From Sesamum alatum (taxonomy: Eukaryota; Streptophyta; Magnoliopsida; Lamiales; Pedaliaceae), in contig JACGWO010000002.1 of the NCBI GenBank assembly GCA_034509735.1, positions 45,525,702-45,589,701 on the forward strand: a DNA stretch of 64,000 bases. Direction: 5' to 3'. Made by a program: the position numbers and the translations under genes. This document shows, piece by piece, positions 1 through 9,300 of the stretch (its first letter is position 1; each line of letters starts with the position of its first letter). A model generated the notes under the pieces. It searched no databases. It had not been told where the DNA came from and worked only from the letters and a program-made list of their open reading frames with translations.

Positions 1-479
1 TTATCCCATCCGATCTTTACCGACCCTTCTAAGCTTAACTCCAAAAGTTTTATGAAGTTATCCTTGTCTAGTTCCAACGTAGTTGCTGCAATTTTCATGG
101 CTGCAACCCATTCATCTATCAGCTTCTCGATGTTTCGGAAGTCGATAACATCCAGGTTGAGTACCATGCCATATGGGTGTAAGGGCTGGAGCATGGTCCT
201 TGCCCATGGTGTGTTTTCAGGCACTCGTCTTGGATTTCTTCCTGGATTTTCTCGCAATCTTGTCCCCACGAAGGTAGGGGTAGCATTGGTGTGAAAATCT
301 GTACCTTCTCTCATTGGCTGATCCTGTGGTGGATCATTTGAGCCTGTGCTTCCCTCCGGCGGTGGTAAAGCTAGAGCGACCTCATTGGTTTGAATATTAA
401 CTAAATCCACAATCCCTAGTTGGGAAAAGGATTCAGCTAACTCTTGTAGATCCGATAGATCCACTCTAGATATCTCCAT
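1..479 (-). CDS. Third ORF of the pararetrovirus-like element, N-terminal part (polyprotein start)
   Basis: The frame opens with an ATG at 479-477 that shares one base with the stop of the preceding ORF (TAATG) and stays open to the window edge, about 159 codons. The N-terminus is acidic and then Pro/Asn-rich. The last visible part has a helical stretch ending in LSLEGSVKIGWD, which I associate with coat or movement regions of plant pararetrovirus-like polyproteins; this is recognition from memory, not a search. In a badnavirus-like layout this would be the start of the large polyprotein, whose movement, coat, protease and RT/RNase H domains would lie to the left of the window. No internal stop or frameshift is visible in the part present. 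Confidence 0.55.
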   Translation of the reverse strand, partial: MEISRVDLSDLQELAESFSQLGIVDLVNIQTNEVALALPPPEGSTGSNDPPQDQPMREGTDFHTNATPTFVGTRLRENPGRNPRRVPENTPWARTMLQPLHPYGMVLNLDVIDFRNIEKLIDEWVAAMKIAATTLELDKDNFIKLLELSLEGSVKIGWD

Positions 480-865
480 TATTTTATGGATTTGATGATC
501 TCGATGATTTGTTCCTCTTGTGTCTTTCGCTTCGAGATCTCCTTCGCCTTTCCTTTCTGATGTAGGAAAGATACTGGTCCAAGGGCGTCCCTGATGCGTT
601 CCTGATGAGATCTGGATGTCTCAGGGGTATTCCTTTGATTTCTTCTCAGATCTGTAACCTCAATCTTCAGATCTGTAAGATCCTTCTGTAGATCTGGTAG
701 GATTTTTAAGATCTCATCCATCTTTTGGTTCAAGAGGTCTAATTTCATAGGTATATGGATTAGCCTATGTCCATAGTCTTGAACTGTCTTTTGTACCTCT
801 CTAAGGTCCTGAGAGTACTTCGAGGTATCCGGTTCGAGTTCCTTCCAATCAGTTCCTTTAATCAT
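479..865 (-). CDS. Second ORF of the pararetrovirus-like element, coiled-coil protein (128 aa)
   Basis: Intact 128-codon frame on the minus strand. Its central part (about residues 20-85) is rich in Leu, Ile, Lys, Asp and Glu with heptad-like spacing, suggesting a coiled coil. The C-terminal third is strongly basic (KGKAKEISKRK). A small coiled-coil and basic protein in the second position is reminiscent of the badnavirus ORF2 virion-associated / nucleic-acid-binding protein, but sequence identity with that family is not established here. The start ATG at 865 overlaps the end of the first ORF by 8 nt. Confidence 0.5.
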   Translation of the reverse strand: MIKGTDWKELEPDTSKYSQDLREVQKTVQDYGHRLIHIPMKLDLLNQKMDEILKILPDLQKDLTDLKIEVTDLRRNQRNTPETSRSHQERIRDALGPVSFLHQKGKAKEISKRKTQEEQIIEIIKSIK

Positions 866-1229
866 TATTTTTAGAACTGTATTTTTTCAGGAATCTACCT
901 GTTCCGGATCTCCTGGCTGGGATTCTTCCATGGATCTCAGCTCCCTGTAGACGTCTTACTGCATTTCCCGGTAACGTCTCTCGAACATGGCGATGTCTAT
1001 GCCATTCCTCTCTTTCTTCTTTAGGAAGAAATGATGCATCGACCAACCTCGGACTGTTGGTGATATTTCTAAGAATTTCCATAAGAAATTCTGTTTTTTG
1101 TATTTTCAGAATCTGAAAATACTCCCTGTTTTCAGTGTAACTCGAACTTTCGCTCGGTTCCATGCTTTTAAAGTTCTCCTCCGTTAGGGATAAAACATCA
1201 ATATGTAATATAAACAAATATTTCTTCAA
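858..1229 (-). CDS. First ORF of the pararetrovirus-like element (up to 123 aa)
   Basis: The longest frame starts at 1229, only about 5 nt after the extended primer-binding-site match; an internal Met at codon 23 (MEPSESSSY) is an equally plausible start. The C-terminal half is Arg-rich (EEREEWHRHRHVRETLPG onwards) and ends in a basic tail. Its function is unknown; position and overlap with the next ORF are the only reasons to place it in a badnavirus-like order. No disruption is seen. Confidence 0.45.
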   Translation of the reverse strand: MKKYLFILHIDVLSLTEENFKSMEPSESSSYTENREYFQILKIQKTEFLMEILRNITNSPRLVDASFLPKEEREEWHRHRHVRETLPGNAVRRLQGAEIHGRIPARRSGTGRFLKKYSSKNND

Positions 1230-1233
1230 TAAA

Positions 1234-1250
1234 CCTTGGCTCTGATACCA
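1234..1250 (-). promoter_or_regulatory. Primer-binding site complementary to initiator tRNA-Met
   Basis: Minus strand reads TGGTATCAGAGCCAAGG. The first 14 bases are the exact complement of the 3' end of plant initiator tRNA-Met, the minus-strand primer used by Caulimoviridae and by many plant LTR retrotransposons. It lies just upstream of the three minus-strand ORFs, so orientation agrees. Confidence 0.8.
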
Positions 1251-1463
1251 TTTGGTTTGAGCAGGGGTTAAATTTATTAAAGGAACACAATTTGGACTAA
1301 ATTGTTCAAGAAAAGTTGCAAAAGGGTAAATATGTCCAAAATACTGCCAAAGGACTAAAATTACTCATTTTTGAAAGTTACAGGACTAAAATTAAAATAG
1401 AGAAACTTAAAGGACTAAAATTAATAGACGGTAAAGTTAACGGACTAAACTAGTATTTTCCCC
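1251..1463 (-). repeat. Leader-side region with five phased ggactaaa repeats
   Basis: Lies on the 5' side of the primer-binding site in element orientation. The octamer ggactaaa occurs at 1294, 1352, 1383, 1412 and 1442; the last four are spaced 29-31 bp. The end (CCCC at about 1460-1463) abuts sequence shared with the other units. It could be the intergenic/promoter region of the viral element, an LTR, or the end of a separate DNA element. No coding frame is present. Confidence 0.45.
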
Positions 1464-1743
1464 AATTAGTTATGGTCAAAAGAACCTTTCAACTCATAAG
1501 ATACCATTTTCAGATGGCATGTGTGGAATAAACTTGCATGCACAAATGTTAGTATCATCATAAGCTATAATTTTCACCTAATATGTTCAATTCCTAATGT
1601 TAGTTTGTTCAAATATTATATCTTTCTAATACTAAGTATACAACTCAAATAATCTAAGTAATACAATTAGCTTTTAATTTGTTTTAATGAACTATACATT
1701 TGTTTTTATGGCTTACTCTAATACTTCGCTTATCTCATTTAAG

Positions 1744-1974
1744 TACGAGGATGTAGCTGAATCCTCAACAGCCATGCAACAAAGACCGCCGACGTTTAGC
1801 TGTCCAATCTGCATGGAAGCACTGGCGGAAGAGACAGCTACCAAGTGTGGCCATGTCTTCTGCAAAGGGTGCATTGTGGAGGCATTAACCAATGAAAGAA
1901 AATGCCCCATATGTAGAAGGAAGCTTAGAATAAGAGATATATTTAGGATTTATCTTTCAAACAATGGTCGATAG
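1744..1974 (+). CDS. P1: RING terminal exon of RNF4-like E3 ligase, upstream exons not in window
   Basis: The acceptor is AAG ahead of TACGAGGATG and the exon encodes 76 residues plus TAG. It contains a complete C3HC4 RING: C-x2-C-x11-C-x-H-x2-C-x2-C-x10-C-x2-C, followed by the C-terminal RIYL motif typical of RNF4-like plant proteins. The encoded protein is identical to the RING exons at 22002-22232 and 34808-35038. Exons 1-3 should lie about 2-3 kb upstream, but the pararetrovirus-like element begins 280 bp before this exon. If those exons survive beyond the left edge, intron 3 contains the element; otherwise this is an orphan. In-frame ATGs at 1687 and 1708 just before the acceptor keep the frame open through the intron end. 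Confidence 0.7.
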   Translation, partial: YEDVAESSTAMQQRPPTFSCPICMEALAEETATKCGHVFCKGCIVEALTNERKCPICRRKLRIRDIFRIYLSNNGR

Positions 1975-3580
1975 GGCCATAATCCTAAGTATGCATAAAT
2001 ACTTTTGTTCTAGATTAACATCTTCTAGTTAATCATTTCTTGTTGTTTGCTATATTTTGACATTGTTAGTTGGAGATCCATGTCGTCAGTATTATTATAA
2101 ACAGAAAATCATAGAAATAATGGAGACAATTACTTAATATCATTCGTGTACATTTTGTGCATATATTGTATTGTGAATCCCGTGCTAGTTAGATATTGTA
2201 ATAATTAATATGTTTCGCTTGCGCTTACATGGATAGTCATGATCTCTGGTCTAATGAGAACTCGTACATTATTGATTGACTTATAAAGTTGTTGCTAAAC
2301 ATCATAAAATGGAGGAATAACGGAAAACTTTCATACTTAATCAAGTGAGAAACTCAATTTTTAAATAAGCTTTGTAAGCTATACCACTGGAGCCACATCT
2401 TAGGTAACTTGACAAGCCTGGATTTAACTTTTAACATATTTGTGCGTTTTTAGTGCAAAGCATGTATTTTTATCTATTATTTTTACATATTTCTGTAATT
2501 TTAGTTTGAAAAAGTGAAGTGCGGCTTTTTTAGTTGATATACATTGAATCATATACTTGGTAGAGTTAAGTGTAAATTACTCCGGTCAAAGTTGCATCAC
2601 ATCATTTTTAATTAATTGACTATATGTGGTTGTATTATCTTAAGTTTTATAAATCTGTTTATAATTATGTTCAAATTGGTTATTATTTGTTTTCTTATTG
2701 CATGCTAAGCTTAATGTTTTGATATGATCAGTACTCAGGAGGCAAATGGATCATTTTCTAGGATCATTATAAAAAATATTTTTGTTTAAGAATATATAGT
2801 TATTTAATTAAATATATCAAAGTTTCATGTAAAATTTCCAAGAATTTTTTTTTTGTTTAAAAAAATCAAAATTTAAATCTTGGATATCCTTAAAGCTTCA
2901 TAAAAGAATTATGAAGTTTCTTAAATTTACAAGCCGGAGATAATAATTTGTACTACTATCGAATATATACATTGTACAAAATAAAAAACCTTTAAACAAA
3001 AAAGAATCATCATCATTAAAACTAAAGTTGAATTACAATGGCATCCCTTAAGGTTTGGCATAATTATGGATATTCTCTCATTTCTACTTACTTTTTTGTT
3101 TTCCTTGAACTTTCTTGGCTAAAGAATTGGAATCTTGGTATTAAATATATTGATTTTGTTATAAAGTTACTAATGATGTAAGTCTGTAAATTATTTCTAT
3201 AAATTTGTGCTTGAGAAGCGTTGCACAGCAGGCCACGACTCTAGGGCACCTTTGCGACATGAGGTGTCATGGTCTTTAACCACTGTGAGTCTAGTTACAT
3301 ATCTTTTAAACTTGGTTTAAATTATTTGACAGTTAAAGATATCGTATGAGTTTGGTTTGATGTTAGGAAAATGCATTTATTATGATAAAATAATTGCATC
3401 AAACGTCTAAGTTGTCACAAACGACTAATTTTTTTGTAACAAATTGTACTAATTGTTATAATGGAGTTGAATTTTTGTAACAATTGTATTAGTTCGATAC
3501 AAGAAATTGAAGTTTCATAAAAAAAGTTCGCAATGAAAGAAAAAGTTCGTTACGCAAAGTAAAACATATATTGATTACAA
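1975..3580 (+). other. 3' flank of P1 (no gene)
   Basis: About 1.6 kb of AT-rich sequence repeated almost exactly after P2, P3 and P4. Its first about 700 bp is also found, diverged and inverted, beyond the 3' ends of the minus-strand RING exons. Probable 3' UTR and downstream sequence. No supported ORF. Confidence 0.6.
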
Positions 3581-3885
3581 TACTAGAAAAAATGTAACTA
3601 TTAGCCATGGTTAAAAAGTAAATAGCTGTAGTAAATAGACATTCACCACTGCTACGCCGGTTGTTGGCCGTGGTTTTTGCGAGTGTAGTTAAAATTTTTG
3701 TCATGGTTAAAAGCCATGGCAAAAACTTTTGTCATGGCTCATAGTCAGAGAAAAAATAGTTTACATGGTAGATAATTTATGTTTTCGCAATGGTTTTTGT
3801 TTAATCATAATTAATAATAATTATTTACCATGATTTAGTCCATAGTCAATAAAATTTGTAACAAAAAGTAAATTTTGTTCTAGTG
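3581..3885. mobile_element. Small CACTA-like non-autonomous element (unit 1)
   Basis: The left end is a one-base variant of CACTAGAAAAAATG (CACTAG in units 2 and 3) and the right end TTTTGTTCTAGTG gives inverted termini starting CACTAGAA. Inside are repeated GCCATGG / GTCATGG-type subterminal motifs. A 3-bp target duplication is not clean. Copies are at 23837-24144 and 36644-36945; the unit 4 copy is cut at about 61350. Confidence 0.4.
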
Positions 3886-4815
3886 TAATTTATCGTGAAA
3901 AAAGAATTATTTTTCTCGTAGCAATATTTTGATTTGTCAGAACAAGTTAAATTGGTAAAAAGAATGATAGTCACGGTAAATATAGAAACTTTAGAAAAAA
4001 TTATTTCGCCTCTTTTTATTTGTTAATTTTATTTTATTTTTCAATCCATTTATATAATTTCTAGAAATATATTTTAAATTGGTTTTAATGTATATAGAAA
4101 ATATACATTAGTTATCTATACTCGTGTGTGTGACACACCCAAATGTGCTGCGAAGTTATACACAAATCACTCATTCTTTTGAAAAATTACGCATACACCT
4201 TTTAAAATGTCAACATCATTATACATATAATTACTCCTTTTTTTTGTTGCTGTTAATTAGGGAGTTAATAATGTTCTTTGAGTAAAATTAACATAGACTC
4301 TATATATGACAGAGAAATAGAGATATATATACTTAAACTTATGGCTCATGATAAATGGGTGATCAATGTTGTAAATATTTTTTTTAATCATCTTATCCAA
4401 AAATGTAAAAGATTAAGACATATGGTAACCAAAGACAATTTAAATAAATAAACTCGTTAGCTTTTAAGTGATTGTCGACAATATCAAATATATATATATG
4501 TAAGATGAATTTCATGTATCCAATTACTTTTAATGTATGTAAACAATATCGATTTAGATATGGAGGTGTCACTGTAATTTACCCTATTTATTATTACAAC
4601 CTTTACAAGCACGAGACTCACAACACAATATATGCACAAAATTTGCACAAATGATATTTAAGTAATTATCTCCCTTTGTTCTATGATTTTATGTTTCTAA
4701 TAATAATAGCAAAATGGATCTCCAACTAACGATGTCAAAATATAGCAAACAAGAACAAATTATTAATTGGAACATGTTCTTCTAGAAAAAAGTATTTGTG
4801 CATAGGATTATGGTC
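3886..4815. other. Junction of plus and minus arms, 3' flank of B1
   Basis: From about 4130 the sequence is in the same orientation as 6060-6640 and 42340-42900 (shared gggagttaataatgttctt block), so it belongs to the minus-arm repeat. At 4562-4585 is the right end of the MITE-B family (compare 40953-41216), here joined to upstream sequence by a small deletion. No gene. Confidence 0.5.
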
Positions 4816-5046
4816 CTATCGACCATTGTTTGAAAGATAGATCCTAAATACGCCTCCTACTTTGACCTTCCTTCTACATATCGGGCACTTCCTTTGATTA
4901 GTTAGTGCCTCCACAATACACATCTTGCAAAAGACGTGGCCGCACCTTGTGGATGTTTCTTCCACCAGTTATTCCATGCAAATTGGACAACTTAACATTG
5001 ATGATCTTTGTTGCATGGGTGTTGAGGATTCAGGTACATCTTCGTA
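4816..5046 (-). pseudogene. B1 RING exon of unit 1, nonsense mutation
   Basis: Homologous to the intact exon at 25249-25479, same 231-nt length and same acceptor. One base change turns the Glu codon after CPICME into TAA (4971-4969), between the second and third zinc ligands. Asp, Lys and Glu residues are also changed elsewhere (to Gly, Arg and Gln). The first two Cys remain; the rest would not be translated. It is the nearest RING exon downstream of M1, so M1 transcripts could splice to it and end here. Confidence 0.8.
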
Positions 5047-5560
5047 CTTAAATGAGATAAGCGAAGTATTAGAGTAAGTCATAAAAATAAATGCATAGCT
5101 TATTAAAGCAAATTAAAAGCTAATTGCATAATTTAGATTATTTGAGTTGTATACTACTGGAACTATTAGTATTAGATATTTGAAACAAACTATTATATTC
5201 AATATTGAATACTTTAAGCGAACTTTACTTTTGTTAGAACCACAAGCTCGTACAGTAAATATGCTAAAAATTGAACAAATGCCCATGAATGAACTCATTC
5301 AATTGGATATATGGCAGCAACAGATGAGCAAACAATGATAACGGATACTCAATAATGTAATGCTATAATTAGATAACACAATAAATTTATTTTAGAGCAA
5401 GAAATAAACACAATGTTGGGATTTTGGGTTAAGTAGAATATTTGTTTAACTTAACTATATACTTTCTAGGTTGTAAATGTTGTTAAGCACACATCATATA
5501 TATTATTAGTTTAAAAATTTGAGTCTTAATAAATAGTATAGATATAGAAGATTGTTCTTA
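5047..5560. other. Region 5' of B1 RING exon with a conserved coding-like island
   Basis: Corresponds to intron 3 sequence of the minus genes. On the plus strand a 63-codon frame (5147-5338) is kept open in all three B1 copies (also 25580-25771 and 38379-38570) but is frameshifted near B3. No known domain is recognised. Confidence 0.35.
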
Positions 5561-5577
5561 AGATAGTGTGGGTTGAG

Positions 5578-5846
5578 CCAATGAAGCCTAGCTCAGTTGG
5601 CGAAACTGAGGCCCCATGATCCTTGAGGTCATGGGTTCGAATCCCCTGCGTGGGATAATTTGTTTGTACTGCATAGTAGGTTTATTTGTTTCTACTGTAT
5701 AGTAGGTTATTTGTTGTTGTAATAGCACGATGTTAGTATATGTGATATTATTGATAGGAATGTTGTATTTGTCTCTTGATACTGATAGAATTGATTTTTT
5801 TCGCTTTATTTCAATTAATAAAATTCATCAGTTCCAACTCAAAAAA
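5578..5846 (+). mobile_element. tRNA-derived SINE, copy in unit 1
   Basis: About 269 bp with RNA polymerase III box A TAGCTCAGTTGG (5589-5600) and box B GGTTCGAATCC (5634-5644), a duplicated TACTG-ATAGTAGGTT segment, and an A-rich 3' end. It is flanked by a 16-bp target duplication, agatagtgtgggttga at 5561 and agatggtgtgggttga at 5847 (one mismatch). The empty site is preserved at 42187-42203. Confidence 0.9.
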
Positions 5847-6645
5847 AGATGGTGTGGGTTGAATTGCTGCTAAGAGATATGATAAGAATAGTTTTAGTGG
5901 ATCGTAATAGTTGCGTGAGTGAGTTGATGTGTTGCATTGTGATGAACTTAAAATTTAGGGATGACTACATTTATACTTCCCAACCTATGGTTTATTTATA
6001 CAAATTATTCTTGTCTTTTGAATAATTACATATATACTCACCTAAAGCGTCAACATTATTTATACAAATCACTCGTTTTTTTGAAAAATTACGCATACAC
6101 ATCCCAAAAATATCAACATCATTATACATATTGCTTCCCCCTTTTTTTTTTTTTGTTGTTGCTGTTAGGGAGTTAATAATGTTCTTTGAGTAAAATTAAC
6201 ATAGACTCTATATGAAAGAGAAATAGAGATATATAATTAAACTTATGGCTCTGATAAATGGGTGATCAATGTTGTAAATATTTTTTTATCATCATATATA
6301 TCCAAAAATTTAAAAGATTAAAGCATATGGTATGCAAAGACAAATTAAATAAATAAATTAGCTTTTAAGTGATTATCAGACAATATTAAATATATATATA
6401 TATATATGTAAGATGAATTTCATGTATCAAATTACTTTTAATGTATGTAAACGATATCGATTTAGATATAGAGATTAAAATAAAGATAATCAGCTGAGAC
6501 ATTTGGAGATAGATATAGAAAATGATTTATATATGCAGTGAGACATAGGTAAGTAATCAACTATATATGGTCTTAGAGATGATTTTAAATGCATTATAGT
6601 TAATTAAGGAATTAGACATAAAATTTCCAAACATAGATAACAAAG
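5847..6645. other. 3'-flank repeat between SINE and MITE (no gene)
   Basis: AT-rich sequence shared with 39075-39809 and 42187-42954. Contains poly-T and AT microsatellites and the gggagttaataatgttctt block. No supported gene. Confidence 0.5.
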
Positions 6646-7072
6646 GGTAAATTACATCTACCTTCCCTGGGGTTTGACATAATTATAAATACCCCATCGT
6701 TGTTTGAAAAATTACAAATACCCCCATGAGGTTTGTAATTTCCAACCAAAGGCCTGAAATTGACCATTTTGCTCTTGATTTCTTTAGTTAAATTGCATAA
6801 AAATCAGCCGAGGCAAATTGCATTATTAACTGCTATATGTAAAAAACTTTAAGAACCTCTCACTGCACATTGTAGTCCAAAAAAATTCAAAAGAATTTTA
6901 AAAATTAAATAAAATGCATAAGGACATTTTGGTCAGTTCACCCATAAAAATGGATGGAAATGAGTTATTTGTTAGACGGTTACAAACCTCAGGGGGTATT
7001 TGTTATTCTTCAAAATACGAGGGGATATTAATAATTATGCCAAACCTCTGGGAAGGTAGCTGTAATTTACCC
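6646..7072. mobile_element. MITE-A, MULE-like, unit 1
   Basis: About 427 bp with long imperfect terminal inverted repeats (GGGTAAATTAC ... GTAATTTACCC), flanked by ataacaaa at 6638-6645 and 7074-7081, extendable to 9 bp with one mismatch. An 8-9 bp duplication plus long inverted termini fits Mutator-like (9 bp) or hAT (8 bp) MITEs. The empty site is at 42947-42954. The 81-codon ORF at 6914-7159 is element sequence. Confidence 0.85.
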
Positions 7073-8293
7073 AATAACAAATGCATTAGAGGTGAACTCA
7101 AGCAAGACTTGTGTGTGAAAGTAGCAACATCCTCCAAATTTTGCTTATCAAAACATTAATCTTAGTCATAAGCGCAAAACTCATATTAAGGAAGTTTCTA
7201 TTAAATGATTAAAAAACAAATACTAACCAATTTGAACATAAATTATAAAGAAACTTATAAAACTTAAGGTAGTACAACCACATATAGTGAACTAAAATGA
7301 CGTGAATTAACGAGTAATTTGCACTTAATCTACCAAGTAGATGATTTAAGGTATATCAACTAAAAAAAGACATGCTTCACAATTTTAAACTAAAGTTGCA
7401 GAATTACGTGTAGATAATGGATAAAGAAGACATTCTCCGCACTAAAAACACACAAATATTTTAAAAACTAGATCCGAACTTGTCTAGTTACGTAAGATGT
7501 GGCTCTAGTGGCATAACTTAAAAGCTTGTTTACATATTATTTATTAAAACAATTAATAATACAACATATAATGCAGATATACATTTAAGTAAAATATGCC
7601 AAAAAATTGAACAAATGCCCATGAATGAACTAATTCAATTGGATATATGGCACCAACAGCTGAGCAAACAATGATAACGGATACTGAATAATGTAATGCT
7701 ATAATTAGATAACACAACAAATTTATTTGAGAGCAAGAAATAAACACAATGTTGAAGCTTTGGGTTAAGAAGCATATTTGTTTAACTTAACTATATATTT
7801 TCTAGCTTGTAAAATGTTGTTAAGCACACATCATATACATTCTAGTAACTACTCTCCCTAAAATATTAATATTCAACTCAAAAATAGGTGGGAGTAGATT
7901 TATGTAATGGTTTTTCTTACCTTGAACTCATATTATAGTTTATCATGATGCTAAAATTTGCGCATACAAGTTTTATTCCACACATGTCATCTGAAAAATG
8001 GTATTTTAAGAGTTGAAAAAGGTTCCAGTAATCACAATTAATTTAGATAATAAGTTCAAATAACAGTAGTACCAAGTGAATAAGGTTCTACTAAGCATTG
8101 AAAATATGAGCAATATAAGTACAATAGGAAGTTTAAATCATGTGCACTAAATGTGCAATAATATTTTCCAATAGGAAGTTTAAATATGTGCACTAAATGG
8201 GCAATAATATTTTTCCAATTTCTTCGATCTTTGTATCTAGACCATCAATTTAGCTATTTCTTATATTTTCTTTTATTCTAACTAAATTCTATA

Positions 8294-8472
8294 TCACCTC
8301 ACCCAACTGGTACCCAAGTATTTCGAAAAATGAAAACAAGGGATGTAAGGTTGCACTAGTTGCGAATGTGGATGACAAAGTTGTTCACGAAATGGACATA
8401 ACGACCACATATATCTATTGGGAAGCAAATGGCCTGGCGGACTTAATAATGAATGATCTATGTTGCATATGA
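8294..8472 (+). pseudogene. Possible RNase H-like retroelement remnant (unit 1)
   Basis: The plus-strand frame ends in a stretch containing YIYWEANGLADLIMND, resembling the C-terminal RNase H signature of plant LINE-type retroelements (hYREaNglADxLAn). It is absent from the homologous intron of the plus genes, so it was inserted or lost after the inverted duplication. The unit 3 copy lies at 44814-44985. Confidence 0.3.
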
Positions 8473-9261
8473 AAATTATAGGCGAGTAACAATGGAGGAT
8501 GGGTATGAGGGATTTTGTAGATTGATAGGCTAGAATTACCATATTTCATTTCATTGATCATATGTAAGAGAGTAATACTCCTTACTTACCGTTTTTAGAA
8601 AATTTTCTCATATTAAACATTTCTTATTTTTGAATGATCAACATGACTAGGGGTCCTTGGCAAAACCCCATCTAGGTACATACGGCTTTACCAAGAAATC
8701 AGAAAAGAAGCTGAGATTCTCGCAAGTTATGTGTTATACAACTCATAATCTATTATTACATTCAAACACATGTATGTCAACGTATATGCCGACAAATCAA
8801 GTAAAATTGATATTGAATATAGAGCACCAAGAAGCTTGAGTGAAATTGATCACCAATAATTATGAATTTATTTGTGAAATTCATAGTGCATAAGATGCAT
8901 CAAATTCTCATTTACTTGTTCAAAGTACTAATAAGTATTTTGCTAAATAGTTACAACATTTTGACGAAATGATCAAAGTTAAAAGTATATGTAACTTTTG
9001 AAAGAATAACAAAGGGTAGAATCATGTGGTTTACAAGGTATTTTTCAGATTTTTCTGATATTATGAGGACTGTAAAAAAAATCATTAACATATATTTAAC
9101 TTAGATAAAGACGTTATACATAAGTTGTCATTTGATAAGGGTAAATTAACAACTAAATTAGAACAAAGAAAATCTATGCTTGGTTTACTTCTTAAATGGG
9201 ATATTAAGATAATTTAATTTGGGCAATTAATACTGGTTTACGGTTACATTTATAATTTACA

Positions 9262-9300
9262 TGTGTGTGTGTGTGAGAGAGAAAGGGGGGGGGGGGGGGG
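9262..9300 (+). repeat. TG / GA / G16 microsatellite
   Basis: A run of TG, then GA, then 16 consecutive G in intron 3 of M1. The sister tract at 45787-45823 has 14 G, so the tract is length-variable. Confidence 0.9.

Larger units (their letters stand above)
1..1463 (-). mobile_element. Endogenous pararetrovirus-like fragment (Caulimoviridae-type), truncated by the window edge
   Basis: Read on the minus strand this segment shows a tRNA-iMet primer-binding site (1250 downwards), then three consecutive, slightly overlapping ORFs: 1229-858, 865-479 and 479 to the window edge. The ORF junctions overlap by 8 nt and by a TAATG. That gene order and tight overlap is what badnavirus-like pararetroviruses show, whereas LTR retrotransposons usually carry one long gag-pol frame. 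The right boundary is sharp: from 1464 the sequence equals intron 3 of the RING genes (compare 21722, 34528, 59161), so the element sits inside that intron or marks the left edge of the array. No reverse transcriptase is inside the window, so the family assignment is inferred. A gypsy-type retroelement remains the alternative. Confidence 0.65.

Noticed and set aside
52..294. 80-codon plus-strand ORF
   Set aside because: Shadow of the minus-strand third ORF of the pararetrovirus-like element.
1713..1910. Minus-strand ORF opposite the RING exon (all copies)
   Set aside because: Shadow frame of the RING coding sequence.
5585..5656. Functional tRNA gene
   Set aside because: Box A and box B are present, but the acceptor-stem halves do not pair and the segment lies inside a SINE with target duplications.
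6914..7159. 81-codon ORF, also at 40078
   Set aside because: Runs through the MITE-A right terminal repeat and its flank; the site is empty in the B2 paralogue.
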